23,710 nucleotides of DNA from a virus, in the IMG/VR virus record IMGVR_UViG_3300037635_004132, positions 1 through 23,710 of that record, one strand, 5' to 3'. This document shows positions 6,430 through 19,400 of the stretch, one piece after another. A program made the position numbers and the translations under genes. The stretch's first letter is position 1, and every line of letters begins with the position of its first letter. The notes under the pieces are model-generated. The model made no database searches and was not told the DNA's origin. It saw nothing but the letters and a program-made list of their open reading frames with translations.

Positions 6430-7391
6430 TTGATTACGCTGACATCTCTTCTCTGAAGGGGCAGTACTTTGGCCTTAACGCTCCGACGTCGGCCATTGCT
6501 CCTTTACAACAGCAAATGATTAAGCAGCAATCGATGATGCTGCAATCTCAGTCGCAGGAACTTGCGTTTCAGCGGCAGAAGCAGGATTACGACAATGCTA
6601 AGCGGCGCGCTCGACTAGAGGCTGACAGCCTTGCGATGATCCCTGAGCTGAATAAACGTCTGGAAGTTTTCGACGACCCGAATATGTCCACTGAAGATCT
6701 CGCCGCTCAGATCGGAGAGATTACAATGGAGATGGCTCCGTTGGCCGTTTACAGCCCACAAATGGAATCCGTCCTGAAATCCGCTCAATCTCGCGTCGAT
6801 TCCCAAATGCAGCAAGATTACCGTCAGTCTCAGCGAGAGTCCCGCGAAGAGCAACGTCGACTCGGCTTGATGTCGTCGGCAGCGCAGATAGGCGACGTAG
6901 AAACAATCCAAAAACTTGCTGAGGCAGGCGGGATAGACGAAACGGAGCAGGCATATATGGATGTCGCAGGCACTTATCGCCAGCGCGCACAAGACAAAGC
7001 GCAGAAGGAGTCCGCAAAAGAGCAGGACGCACAAAAAGAGTCCGCCCGTAAAGAAATGTACGGCGTCTACAGCAATATCGAGAAGAACCTACTTGGCCTT
7101 AAAACTGTTGATGACGAAGAGATTGGTGAAATAACTATCTCAGGCAGTGATAAAGCACCTAAAGTGGGTACTGCTGGTAAGCCTTTGGAGTTCGACAAAC
7201 AGTCCAAACAAGAGCTTTTCGAAACTCTCTACAGACTCGCACCTAAATTAAAGGGGGAGATCGAAGACAAAGAAGATTCAGACTTGTACTCACTAGCTCT
7301 TCGCCTTACTAATGAGGGCTTGACAGCCCTTAAACCAAAAGCTGCACAAGATATTTCCGTTTCCTCTGTTGTTAATGCATGGGGAGAATAA
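6426..7391 (+). CDS. Putative internal virion protein, coiled-coil, 321 aa
   Basis: This 321-residue, very helical, Gln/Glu/Arg-rich protein begins MIDYADISSLKGQYFGLNAP. Residues about 25-75 (PLQQQMIKQQSMMLQSQSQE and onward) and about 120-215 (SQRESREEQRRLG, then DKAQKESAKEQDAQKESARK) look like long coiled coils. The C-terminal part (about 235-321) is more globular. There is no membrane segment. It is translationally coupled to the preceding gene through an ATGA overlap and sits 26 nt before the giant gene. By position and composition it may be an ejection or internal-core protein working with the giant protein, as T7 gp15 does with gp16. This is inference; I do not recognise the family. Confidence 0.65.
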   Translation: MIDYADISSLKGQYFGLNAPTSAIAPLQQQMIKQQSMMLQSQSQELAFQRQKQDYDNAKRRARLEADSLAMIPELNKRLEVFDDPNMSTEDLAAQIGEITMEMAPLAVYSPQMESVLKSAQSRVDSQMQQDYRQSQRESREEQRRLGLMSSAAQIGDVETIQKLAEAGGIDETEQAYMDVAGTYRQRAQDKAQKESAKEQDAQKESARKEMYGVYSNIEKNLLGLKTVDDEEIGEITISGSDKAPKVGTAGKPLEFDKQSKQELFETLYRLAPKLKGEIEDKEDSDLYSLALRLTNEGLTALKPKAAQDISVSSVVNAWGE

Positions 7392-7417
7392 CCTAAACCA
7401 TACACATATTATCAGCT

Positions 7418-10400
7418 ATGTCTGAAGTCGACCGCTTGATGGACCTTGCAACGGGTCCCGCCAAACCCGCAGTTCAATTCGATTCCTATTCCGTCTGGGC
7501 CGACAGCCAATCAGATGACGCTGACGTCTCTGCTTTTCACACGGGGTATGCAGACTATCTCCGTGAGGAACACATTAAGGCAAAAGCCTACGACTCTGCC
7601 GTCGAGCAAGACATTCTGAAAGGGATGTATGGGTCTCTCGTGAAAGACGGGCGTTTGCAAGAAGGCGACTTAGAAGGTTTTGAAAAGCTGAACGCTGCAC
7701 CAGAAATGGGCTTTGATAGGCGCGCTGACTTTTTCCTTTCGTCGGTGGAATTCGACAAGGACGAGAACAGCGACTACCGCAAAGTTCAAAGGTACGCTAA
7801 TCATCGCGACCAAATTGCTAGGGGCGAGTTAAAAATAATGGGGGAGGTTTCGGAAGATCAAACCAATCTTCTGGAACAGCGTCGCCTTGAAGCTGAAGAC
7901 GTCATGTCGCGTCACGGGGACGACGATCTAAGACGCCTCGCAGTGAAGAATGGCGAGTTGGCTTTTGCATCTGTCCTGAATGACAAGGGGCAACGTGTCG
8001 TCATCGCAGGTGACCGCGCATTAGAGACAGACCTACTGACGGGACTCAAGCAGTCAAAAACAGGGGGCGTTACTTTGTCCGATGCGCTTGGCGCACAAGC
8101 TGAGCTGGAAACTCCTGAAGGTTTCTCTCTTCCCCGATTCCAACTTCGGCGAGTTCACGAGGCTGCTACTGGGCTTGAAGAACTGGTTAAACAAGACGCT
8201 TTCTTACAAACACAGGTCGCGGGCCATGCTCAGAAAATGGCTAAAATGGAGTATGACGATGGAGACAAATTGTCTTGGGGGATGGATCAGTTCGGACAAA
8301 CTGCGACCGATATCTTTGGTCGGTTGTTGGGTATTGCTGGAACTGAGGAGAATAAAATTGAGCGAGAAGCTCAGCAGCGCGCGGAGCAAACTGATGTTCG
8401 TCAGGTCGTTCGATCCCTCGTTAAACGATTGAACGCCTCTGGCGAAAGCGACTTCACGCAGGAGGAAGTCATGAAAGCCTACACGCAGGTCGTTCTAAAT
8501 GACGCCACTGCCAGCGGGCGGTTTGAGTTCCACGACGGAGATGACGAAGTTGGTAAGAACATTCGCACCTTCGGTTACGGCGCGCCTTCAGTTCACCCTG
8601 CCGCTATGGCGAATGAGGACACCTTCAATAAGATGCTCGCAGCTCGCGACGACATTAGCGATTCTGTTAAAGACAATCTTCGCGCTAACCGAAAAGCCTA
8701 CCTTACTGACTCCTTTGACGACACGAGCAACCTGTTGGGACGTTCTGGCGTAGCTGACGACTGGCACGAGGCCCTGATCGAAGGACGCCGACAAGGTAAA
8801 AAGAACTATGAAATTCTTGATGGTTTCTTAGCTGATGAGAAAAATTTCAGTGCCTTTAGTGAACGGGCGAAAGGGGTTGCTTGGTCTCTTTGGGACGCAG
8901 GCGCGCAGCTAGTAGCAGCCGTACCCGCAGCAATGGGAGCCGACTGGGCCCAAGATACGCTGGTAGCCAGCGCACAAAGAAATTCTGACCGCCGTCAGGT
9001 CGCTCAGCTTTTCGGCGAAGACTTTGGGTTCGGGCAGGATATCGCTGAAACTATTGCTCCGATGCTGACAGACGTGGCAGCTACTGCCGCCCTAGCAGCG
9101 GTGACCGCTAAAGCGGGTGGTGTCGGTGCTGTGGCGTATCAAGCAGGAAAACAAGGCGCGCGCATCACCGCCAAAGGTATTGTGAAAGGGTTGACTACTT
9201 CCGCCTTCCGTAATGTAGGCGAGAAGGGAGCAAAAGACGCTGCTGAAAGCCTTGTTGTGCAGGGGCTTATTAAAGAGTCTATTAAAGATACTTCGGGTAA
9301 AGGATCGATGGCCGCTATTAAAGCGTACAACGGACTACTGGCCCAAAAAATTGCGAAGCATTCCACGTTACCTGCTATTTTCGTTCCTGCTGCGACTCGT
9401 TCTGGTGGCGCAACTTATGGGTCGGTCTATAACACCCTGAGCCAAGACCCTTCGTTATCGGAGGAAGAAATCCATGACCGCGCGTTAGGTGCTGCATTAG
9501 GTGCGGGCGCGTTGACTGGTTTGATTACTGCAACCTTTAGTGCCTTTGGTCGCGGCGGTGTTGAAGACGCTCTTCTCAAAGGTCTAAACTACAAACAGGC
9601 CAAAGCACTTATCGGGTCTCTTTCCAACACTTCAGGCATCAGTAACGCTACCTTCAAAGAGGTGGTTACCGCTCAGGCGAAAGCAACTCTGAAAAATTTC
9701 AAGTTGGCCACTGCTTACGGAATAATAGACGACGCAAAAGACGAAGCCCTCGAAGAGGGCCTTGATCAACTGTTCAACGGCTTTATCGAAGATGCCGCAC
9801 TGCATCAGAACACCCCGATGGTGGAGCGTTTCCAACAGTCGATGTATGCCGCTGCCCTTGGCGGAACGATGGGTGCTGGAGCTACTGGCATCCGCAAGAT
9901 CGCAGGTAGCATTGCGCCTGACACATACGAGAAAGCCGCCCAAGCCCGCCAACTGCAAGACCAATTTGTTACTGACGTCACTGCGCGACTCGCAACTACA
10001 GATAGCCCTATGACCGCACAGGCGGTTGCAGCTCTGTTGACATCAAAAGCGCGGAAACGTGGTAAGGCAGCAGCCACTCCTCAAAAACCCGATGCCGCAC
10101 CTGATCAGGATGAAGAGCAGCTTGAGTTGGGGCTCGACGTAGAGCCAACTGCTGACGGGGCCCCAGCAACTCCTACTGGACAACCAAGACCTACTCTCGC
10201 GGCGGTCGATGCTCGTCTTGTCGCTATTGAACGAGAGCTTGGCCCCCGCACCCGACTGGTCGGTGATTCCAGTAATCCCGACACTATGGTTTCGCAAGAT
10301 ATCCGTATCCCGACCAGCGAAGAATCACAACTGCTTGAGCTGAGGAAAGAGATAGCAGATAGAGAAGCACCTTCCCTACCCACCAAAGAAGTCGAGGACG

Positions 10401-13400
10401 CCGTCGCTGAGCGTATGTTGCAGGTTGCGACTTTGATGATCGAACCAGCTAGTGGTCGGAAGAACAAGAAGCGTAGCCGCAGACAACAACGACAGATCCA
10501 ACGACTGGAAGATGAAATTGCTTTCATGCAGGAAAACAACACGACGGACATACCCGCCGAAATTCCTAAACGCGCCCCCGTTGAGCAGCCTGCTCCTCCT
10601 GCCCCAACACAAGAACAGCTTGAGCTTGATCTAAACACTGAAGAAACTGCAACTCCTAAGCAGATTATCGAACGTCTCGAAGCCCTGCCTGCCGAAGACG
10701 CGCGCGCACGGGTTTTGCTGGCTATCGACGACATGGAGGGTCCTAGATTGTTCGATCGTCGAATTGCGATGTCTATCCTTTCGACATCGAAAACAGGTCG
10801 CACGGCTCCCTTTAACAGTCTTTTCCCGCCCAATGTCACTGGCGCGGCGGAAGCTGCTGGTGCTGACCCGCAGCAAGCTGCACTTAACAACGCCAAGCAT
10901 GTGGATTTCTTCTTGCCTGATCAAGAGGAGGATCTCGATCCTGCTCCTAAACGAATCGGATATGTGTTTCCGAAAGATTCAGAACGCCGCAAATCTTTTG
11001 CTGTGGGTAAGAAAGTTGAGCTTGACCTGAAACCTTTCAAAGAAGGCGACACGGCTCAAGAAGAAGAGTTGGCTGAAGCACTGAGCGCAGTTCAACTCGC
11101 TCAACAGGGTTACCCCGTTCGATTCGGCTCTGGTATCAAGTACGGCACGATCGTGGATAACAAGCGCATGAAGAGTAAGTCGGACTTCGTGGCTAATGCG
11201 GTTTACACGTATTACCCCACTATCGAAGCTGATGCTTCTCAGATCTCAGAAACCCGCGCTTCTACCAGACAACGCACTTACTTTGATCCAGCTCAAAACA
11301 AGACCGTCACTGGCCGCATCAAAATGCCACTAGACGCAGACGGTCGCGGGATCTTCACGAACGATCCTGTGGTCGTAGCCGAAATGCTGGCACACAACAT
11401 TCCAGTGCGGGCTCCGAACGGCACGAAAAACATCAACCCCGCCATCAAACCCTATATTAAGCGGGGGTATGTGACTGACGTTCGCATGCCGTCCAAAGAT
11501 GGTTCGATGCTAGAGTCTGCCATCACTCGTGTCGATGCACCTACCGACCTGAGACCGAACAACAACCAGTTTGAAAACATCGCAAAAGTTCAGTTCAGGG
11601 GCCTCCCCCCTGTTGAAAACGAACTGAATGAGTTGTTGATGGCACATTCAGAGCTTGGTGCAGAACGCAATATGTCCGATAAAATCGGGCAACTGTTTAG
11701 CAGCAAGAACTTCAAAATGGATTCAGAGTTCGCTGACTATACTGTGCAGTCGACGGCAACTGAATTTGCTCTGACGTCTCACTTGTACGAGCTGCACAAG
11801 TATTTCATGGACTCTCGTCGCCGACGCACGTTGGTTGATTCTCCTAAAGGCAAGACGATCAACCCGTCTAGCCGAAAGAGAGCGATCGCCGAATTGCGTA
11901 GCCGCCTAAGTGGTGACCCTGAGTTGAGCGAAATGGCCGAAATACTGTCGCCTATGCTCCGTCTCAAGGAATCAGCGAAGCCAACTCATACCGAAGTCGT
12001 CGTCCAGTTCATCGAAGACTTCGTCCTCAACAATCCCGACTTTGACGGCGGCGTGATGCCGACCTTCGACTCGATCTTTGAGCGGACCTTCAATCGCTAC
12101 GCTCAGCAGCAGCGCGAGCGCGGCGTCAACGAGCGAAACAAAGCACTCGTTTCGATCGACACCGAAGAGGTGGGTACTAATGTCATCGACACCCAGCAAC
12201 TTCGTGATGGTACTCTCGACGTTGGCGGCATCGACCCCGCTGAACAGATTGACGAGGGGGCATTCCTTAACACGGTGACCAATGTTATAGATACCGCTAT
12301 CGACAGTGTCGATACCGACCCGATGCTGCGTGACGCGCTCAACGACCTTGCACTCCAGTCCATCTACACGAACCCTGATTCAGGAACCGTGAGCCATGTA
12401 CAGCGCATGAATACCCGTGACCTCATGGCCCGCATCGGTACATGGATGTCCGCAGGTGACCATGCTACTCGACCCGCTGCGTTGGAGTTCACTGCGCTGC
12501 TCGAAAGTGGCGGCTTCCGCTCTGGAATCGAACTACGCAACGCGCTCCGCCTGACTTCGATGTTCGGTCGCATTGACGGCGACGCCTCTGCTAACCCCGA
12601 CGTTATCTCTGAAGTCCGCCACCAACTTAGTGAATCACTGGGCCAACCCGTTACCGAAGCGCGCGCCCGCAATTTCGTTCGATCAATGGATGGTGCGATG
12701 CGCCGTCGCCTATCTCGTGCGGTGATTGGTAAGATTTCCGACGCAGACGCGCTGGAACAAAACACTATCGAAGCTGAGCGACTGGGACTTAAGTCTGGCG
12801 ATCCTAGTTCCGTGATCGCCGCGCTTGAACAGATCAGTAAGCGCAGCAAGAACAAGTCTCATCGACTGGTCGCCGAACTCCTACTTGAGGATAAGATCTT
12901 CATCCAGAAGGTCGGTTTCTCGATGGGACAGAGTAACGCCGACATTGCTGGTGAATACGTCCGCCACACCGACGGCAAGCACAGCGTGTTCCTGAACATG
13001 CAGAAGTCCAACGGCATCGATTTGGAAAACGTGCTGTTGGAGGAATACGTTCACGCTTTCATGTCCGACACGCTCGCCAAGCCTGATGAGCTTCTAAACT
13101 CACGTCAGCAGACTGCTCGTCGTCGATTGGAAGGATTGTATCAGATCGCTCAGCGTGAGTATCGACGTGTAGCTGACAGCAATTCCGCCGACACCAATGC
13201 CGTGCTAGAAGCAGGTCTCGAAAACATGGACGAGTTCGTCGCTAACTTCTTGCTCGACCCTGACTTCCAGAAGTTCATCAAGACTCTTGACACTCCTGTA
13301 GGCCAGCGCGGCTTCTTCGCCCGTATTCTGGATGCGATGGTTGCGATGTTCCGTAAGATCAGCCCGAAAGAGAATGCTCTGTACGCCTCAGCCCTGAAGG

Positions 13401-16400
13401 ATGTTGTCGACCTCAGCAAGTCGACCATGCGCTCTTCGGCTGTTCCTTTCAAGCAGCAGGCTGCGTCAGCGGTTCATGAAGCATCGAACAGGATTCAGGA
13501 AGCAGGGCGCGTGATGACCCTCCGCACTTCGGTGATGTCCGCTCCTGAGACTAATGCTGAAGCCAGCCTTAGAGAAACTTATGAACCACAAACAGATGAA
13601 GAGGTTAATGCCGCAGAACGTGCTAACCAAAATAACCGCAGCCCTATTTTATCTGTCGCGGCAGTGCGATTAGCAAATGGACAAATTACCATAGAAGACT
13701 ATGCGAGAGCAGTAGACGCTATCGATCCATTTGTGGTTAAAGGCGTAGAAAAAACACCTTCGGAAAGCAGCATTCGCAAATACATATCAACGGCTAAAGT
13801 CGACAAAGTGGGTGTCAAGGTAGATCCAGAGACACTTGTAGAGGTTCGTATAGATATCCCAACTTATACTAAATCTGTGAAAGACGGCAATGCAGTCTAT
13901 GCAGTAACGCTACACGAGCCAGTTTCATCCACGGCCACTAGAGTAGGTACACCATTGTCTTACGTGCCTATGGCCCACCTCACTAACGTGGATATGAGGA
14001 CAAGAGCCATTAGTGGAAAAGGTGGAGCTATTCGCATCGCAGCAGGTCAAGGTAAGACACCATTGGCAACTGTGGCTGGGAAGTTGGTAAGCACGTCGAC
14101 GATACCTAAAGACATTTCTGAATACACTGAAGTGTCCTACAACCCGATTAGGTCTAGTGAGTTCAGAGACGTATCCAATAGACGTGTTGTTATCGGCGGC
14201 GACGAAGCCGTCTCTATAGGCTCACGGGTATACGTTAAAAATCCAAGATATGGGAGTGAACCTTCAGGTTACATTGACTCACTAACTCCAGAAGCTGACA
14301 TCCGCTACACCAGCATACCTGAAGCAGGCAGCACACAACTCATCTCTGATTCTCAGAAAGACCTGACCACTGAACAGCAGCAAGCTGAGTTCGAAGAGGT
14401 GGTCGGCTTCTTGCGCGAACGGCTGCCGTACGGCGTCCAGTTCAAGCATGATCCAAACATGCCAGCCGCGATGGGCGCAGACGGTGACTTTATCCTCATA
14501 AACCCGAAGATCCTTATGAGAGGTCTGGAGTCATTCGACCGACTAGGTAAGCGGAAAATGGTGGATATCATGCTCCACGAAGAGATCGGCCACGAGGCTT
14601 CCTTCGGCGCACTGACTCAAGCAGAAATTGACGGTCTAGTCGATTCCCTGTCAGATGAGCAGTACGCGGAGATCGCGAGTGAGTACTACAGATTTAATCC
14701 AGATCAGCAGCAACAAGCATTAGCTAACTTGCAGTCAGAAGATCCCGCCGTTGTTGCGGAAGAGAAGTTCAGACTGGCTGAGGAAAAACTCCGCATGCGA
14801 TTGCAGGAGATTACTCGCGGCTATACGACTGAAGAGGACGCTGAGTTCTGGAGATCCAAGCCATCTTTGCTGGCGATCCTTAAGCGTTACATCGGTGGCG
14901 TGATTAACAAGTGGGCGGCCAACCGCCGCTTGAACGGTGCATCTGGAACGATGGACGCTGCACTGACTAAAGTGATCGGTGAGATGCAAGCCATCGAGCT
15001 TGGATTCTCTCGCCAGAAGTTGTCGCAGACGTTTAACCCTAATCTGCCCGCAGAGTCTGTGGAAGCATACATGCGCGCGCTGAACGCAGATCCTTTGGGT
15101 GACATTGAGGATTACACTAATGCCGCGAATCAAGTCGCGCTGTTCGCTGCTACCGCCATCGACTCCAAAGCGTTTAACCGCATCATGAACTATGCGGGAC
15201 TCAACATGGAACTTGCTCGCCGAACCAAGAAACGTGATATCGATGTAGAAAGCATGACTGACGAGGAGCGTGATGCGTTCATGGAGGAAGAACAAATGGC
15301 ACTAGAAATGGAATTGGCAGGTGCGCCTATTGATCTCGATGACCTCGACCCTGAACTTAATCAGTTTATGGCTACTGACGATGAGATTTTCGGCGTAGAT
15401 TCTGACTTAGATTCTGACGTTGTCTTCGGCGAAAAAATCAAAGAAGTATTCGAAGCTGTTAATGTAGGTGCAGACTACGCTCTCGAAGTTAAGACTGACC
15501 AAGGTGAAGTAGACATTATTTTGAAGGGCGACGAGGGCCAAGAAATCAACTCCGTCGACTTGTATTTGCAAGGCAATGGGGTGATCAAGATCGGAGAAAT
15601 GAAATCTGCCGAAGAAATTGGTAGAGCGCGTATAGGGTCGTCTTTCGCGGAAACTCTGCTTACGACCTTGATCGTCAACAACCAAGAATTAGGTATAAGG
15701 CGTATCACTACAACCGCAGGAGGTTCGAGTAGTGATGTCCGCACTTCCAGAGCGTACAAGGAGATCATAAATCGATTTGTCGCCCCCAATGTAAATCAGG
15801 AAGACTCTCCTTCGGTGAAAATGAGCGGCATGGAGTCATTAGCACCCCGCAACCTTTCTATGAACGGTTACTATAGTTGGCCTGCTTACGGTTTTGACAT
15901 GGTGAAGTCACCCACCTCAAACCCTGACACAGCTATTTTTGACCCAATGTATTTCAAGACCGTAGAGAGTTCGATACGAAACGCAGTTTCAGATGTGGGC
16001 GATAATCTAGACTTATATGGGTCGACAGTAAAAGATGGTGAACCTGCTGATGACGCCAAAGGCTTAACTCTGAAATATGTGTCAGGATTGACAAACGAAG
16101 AGATCGTTCAGACCTTGTTGAAAGAGGCTAAAGCTGAGTTGAAGGAACTTCGCAGTCTGGTAACTAGGCCAGACGGTCAGATTGACTTCTTTTATGGTCT
16201 GCACGACGAAAACATACCTCGCGCAACTCGAAATCGTGTGGCCTATCTGTGGCAAATGTATGGCGTTCAGACCGAAGTTGAAATGAGCCTCTCTCGGTAT
16301 AGCGCGAATCTCGCAGCATTTCTTCAGCGTAAATTTAGTTCACTCATCGCCGTAAAACAGATCCCTGAATTGACTGCGATCGTCGATGAGTTTGAAACTA

Positions 16401-19400
16401 ATCGCCGCAAGCTGAAGAAGGAAACCGACAGTGAGTCGTTGCCAGAGGCATATCAAGATTTGCAAGACGAATACAATGCGCGAGTCATCAATGAAGGTCT
16501 TCTCGATTTCCCTGTGTTCACCAGCATTGGTCAGAACGCAGGCAACTCAAGCAGCCTCGACGGTGTGGACTTCGGCAATGTTGTTCAGCTTCTTGAGATG
16601 CCCATGTACGAATATCAAGCGTACAAAGCACCGAAGGGTTGGCTCAGCCGCCTGTTCATGGGTGACGTCGGTCGCCCAGTCAAGCAGCTCATCGATCAAC
16701 GTGAAGCGTTTAAGCGGGCTTCTACCCGACTGGTTAAGCAGTATAAGGAGAAGATGGATAAGCTGATCGTCGAAGCCTACGGCGACCCGTCCAACACTGA
16801 CTGGGACTTGATCGCTCAGGCTCAAGGTTATGTCGACGGCGGTCTACTGAACGAAGACACGATCCAGCAGTTCGACGATGAACACATGGCTCGCCTTGAT
16901 AGGATCAATCAGAATGATCAACTTACTCCACGAGAGAAGCAGATCATGCGGGACTCCAGTCGCGCTAAGCGAGACAAGTCTATCGAGAACGCTGAGGAAC
17001 TTGCACTTAAGCAAGCTCAACGCGCATCTGATGCTGCCTTGACTAAACTGGGGCAGCGTTCTTCTGAACTCGCCGCGCACATTAAATCGATGCGCCGCGA
17101 CCTGATCCAGCCGATCCAACAGAAGATGAAAGACGCTGGTCTGACCGACGAGATCTCCGCTAAGATCGACCGCACTGGTGGGATCTACATTACTCGCGCC
17201 TACCGCATGTTTAACGATCCTACGTTTGCTGAACGTGTGAGAACCGATCCGCAGTATGCTGATCTGCGCGACCGCGCTATGAAGTTCTTCGAGGACGAAC
17301 TGTACAAGAACATGTACAATTCGACTTACTCTCAGACTTACGACAAGTTGGTCGACCAAGGCATGGACGCGGGGTTAGCCAAAGCTAAGGCCGAAGATAA
17401 GGCTACGAAGAAGGCGAAGAAGGCTGTGAAAAAGGCATACGACAAAGCAGGCTACGGCCACACTGCGGGGTCGGCTGCGTTGGAAGCATTCCTCGACAAG
17501 TATAGTGAACGGACTGGAGTATCTCCGCAGTCAGCGAACGGCTTGAAAGTGTTGGAGGATAACCTCAAGAAACGCAAAGATGTACCGAAAGTCATTCGTG
17601 AGCTGCTGGGCGAGTACGGGCCACAGGAGGGAACAGACTTGATTGTCCGTACGTTCTCGACGGTAGCTAACGTCGCCGCGCAGCAGACGTTCCTCAACAA
17701 CGTCGCTGAGGTCGGTAAGCAGCAAGGCTTCCTAGTGGATCAAGCCACGTACGAAGCTGCGCGAGACCAATATGAGGACTACGTGCCTCTTCGCAGGGGC
17801 AACAGCACCAACCCGAACGACCCGCTGAACAACTTGTACGGGCCTAGGGATATGGTCGAGGCGATGCAAGATACGCTTAACCCATCTTTCACTGTTGACC
17901 ATAACTCTACTTCGGAAAAAGCGGTGCGCGGTCTTTCAGTCGTCGCCCAAAAACTCACTGGCCAAGCGATGGCCATGAAGACTTTAGGTTCTGTTGGTTT
18001 CTTCCTGCGGAATGCATTAGGTAACTTCCTGTTCTTCGGGCCTGCTCAAGGATTCTTCAGAGTAGACAAGATGATGGGCCGCTCGTTGATGTTCAACCGC
18101 ACTAGCTTGGACGAGAAAGGTCAGCGATTGACTGACGCTCAGGTGCAAGAGTACCTGACGGAGTTGACAGGATTGAACATCGTCGGCGACGAGTTGCATG
18201 CAGGATTGTTGCGCCAGTTGCTGAATGGGGAAATCGATCCCGATAGCGCACTAGCCAAGATCAACAAAGCAATCGATGAGATTCCAGTAATCGGCAAGAC
18301 CAAGAAAGGAGCAGCCACTTTGCAGAAAAAGCTGGCCGACTTGTCCGCAGCAATCGACGGACGCTACAAGATTGCCTACTACGAAAACGAGTTGTCGATG
18401 CTCTTGGAAGCTAAACGCCGCTATCCTAAGTCAGACATCGGTCGAATGAGCGAATACGATCTTAAGCGTATGGCTGCTGAGAAGGTTTTGATGACCGCTC
18501 AGTCTCTGTCGCAGGCTCCCCCGCTCGCGCAATCGCTGACCAAATCTGGATTCGGTATGGTGTTCGCGCCGTTCATCAGGTTCAAAATGGAGGTTCCCCG
18601 TATCGTCATCAACACCTACAAACTTGCCGCGCGAGAGCGTAAAAGCAATAACCCGATGGTACGCGCTCGCGGCACACGGCGGTTCTTTGCGATGACTGGA
18701 GTTCTAGGTGGATTCTCTGCCGCCGTTCCTGCGACGCTGGCTGCGCTCAGTGGAGTTGGTGGAGAAGAGGACGAAGCACTCCGCAAGTCTATGCCTGAGT
18801 ACTTGCGAGGCCATACCTTCTTCTACCTGCGGGACGACAAAGGTAATCTCAGGTCGGTCAACATGACTTACCTGAACCCCTTCAGCTTGCTCGTCGATCC
18901 GTTTCTTCGGTCTCTGCCGAAACTGGCGAAGGGAGATATCTCCGATGCTGTAGGACAGTTTACGAAAGGAATGGTTTTCGACACCTACCTCGATGATCAG
19001 ATCTTGGCGGGGTCGATGATGGACGTCCTCAAAAACCGCAACAGCACGACCGATGATCCGATATGGGTCGAAGGCGTAGATGGTTTGGGGGCGAGCCTCC
19101 TGAAGTCGGCGACTTACCTGTATGAGAACTCGTATCAGCCTCGCCTCTTGAAGGACATGATCGACGCGAAGAATGCTACGGGCGGAGACTACGAAGGGTT
19201 CTCCAACTCGCCTCTTGGTCAGTTGTTGGACGGAGCGTATCCCGTCAAGGTACACGAAGTCGACCTACAGAAGCAGTATCGCCGATTCATCTACAGTCAC
19301 CTCGATCGGATGAGCGCAGTGAACAAGCAGAAGTACGAGCTGTATTCGAAGGAGTCCTTCGATCCTGATAAGATCGACTCTATCTACCAGCGAGAACTAG

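Noticed and set aside
7400-7417. A -10-like TATTAT just before the giant gene, suggesting a leaderless promoter
   Set aside because: No -35 element lies at a suitable distance. With only 26 nt after the preceding gene, cotranscription is simpler.
10105-10896. A 263-codon minus-strand frame inside the giant gene
   Set aside because: It is Ser/Arg/Cys-rich with no domain character, as expected for antisense of a GC-third-position coding region.
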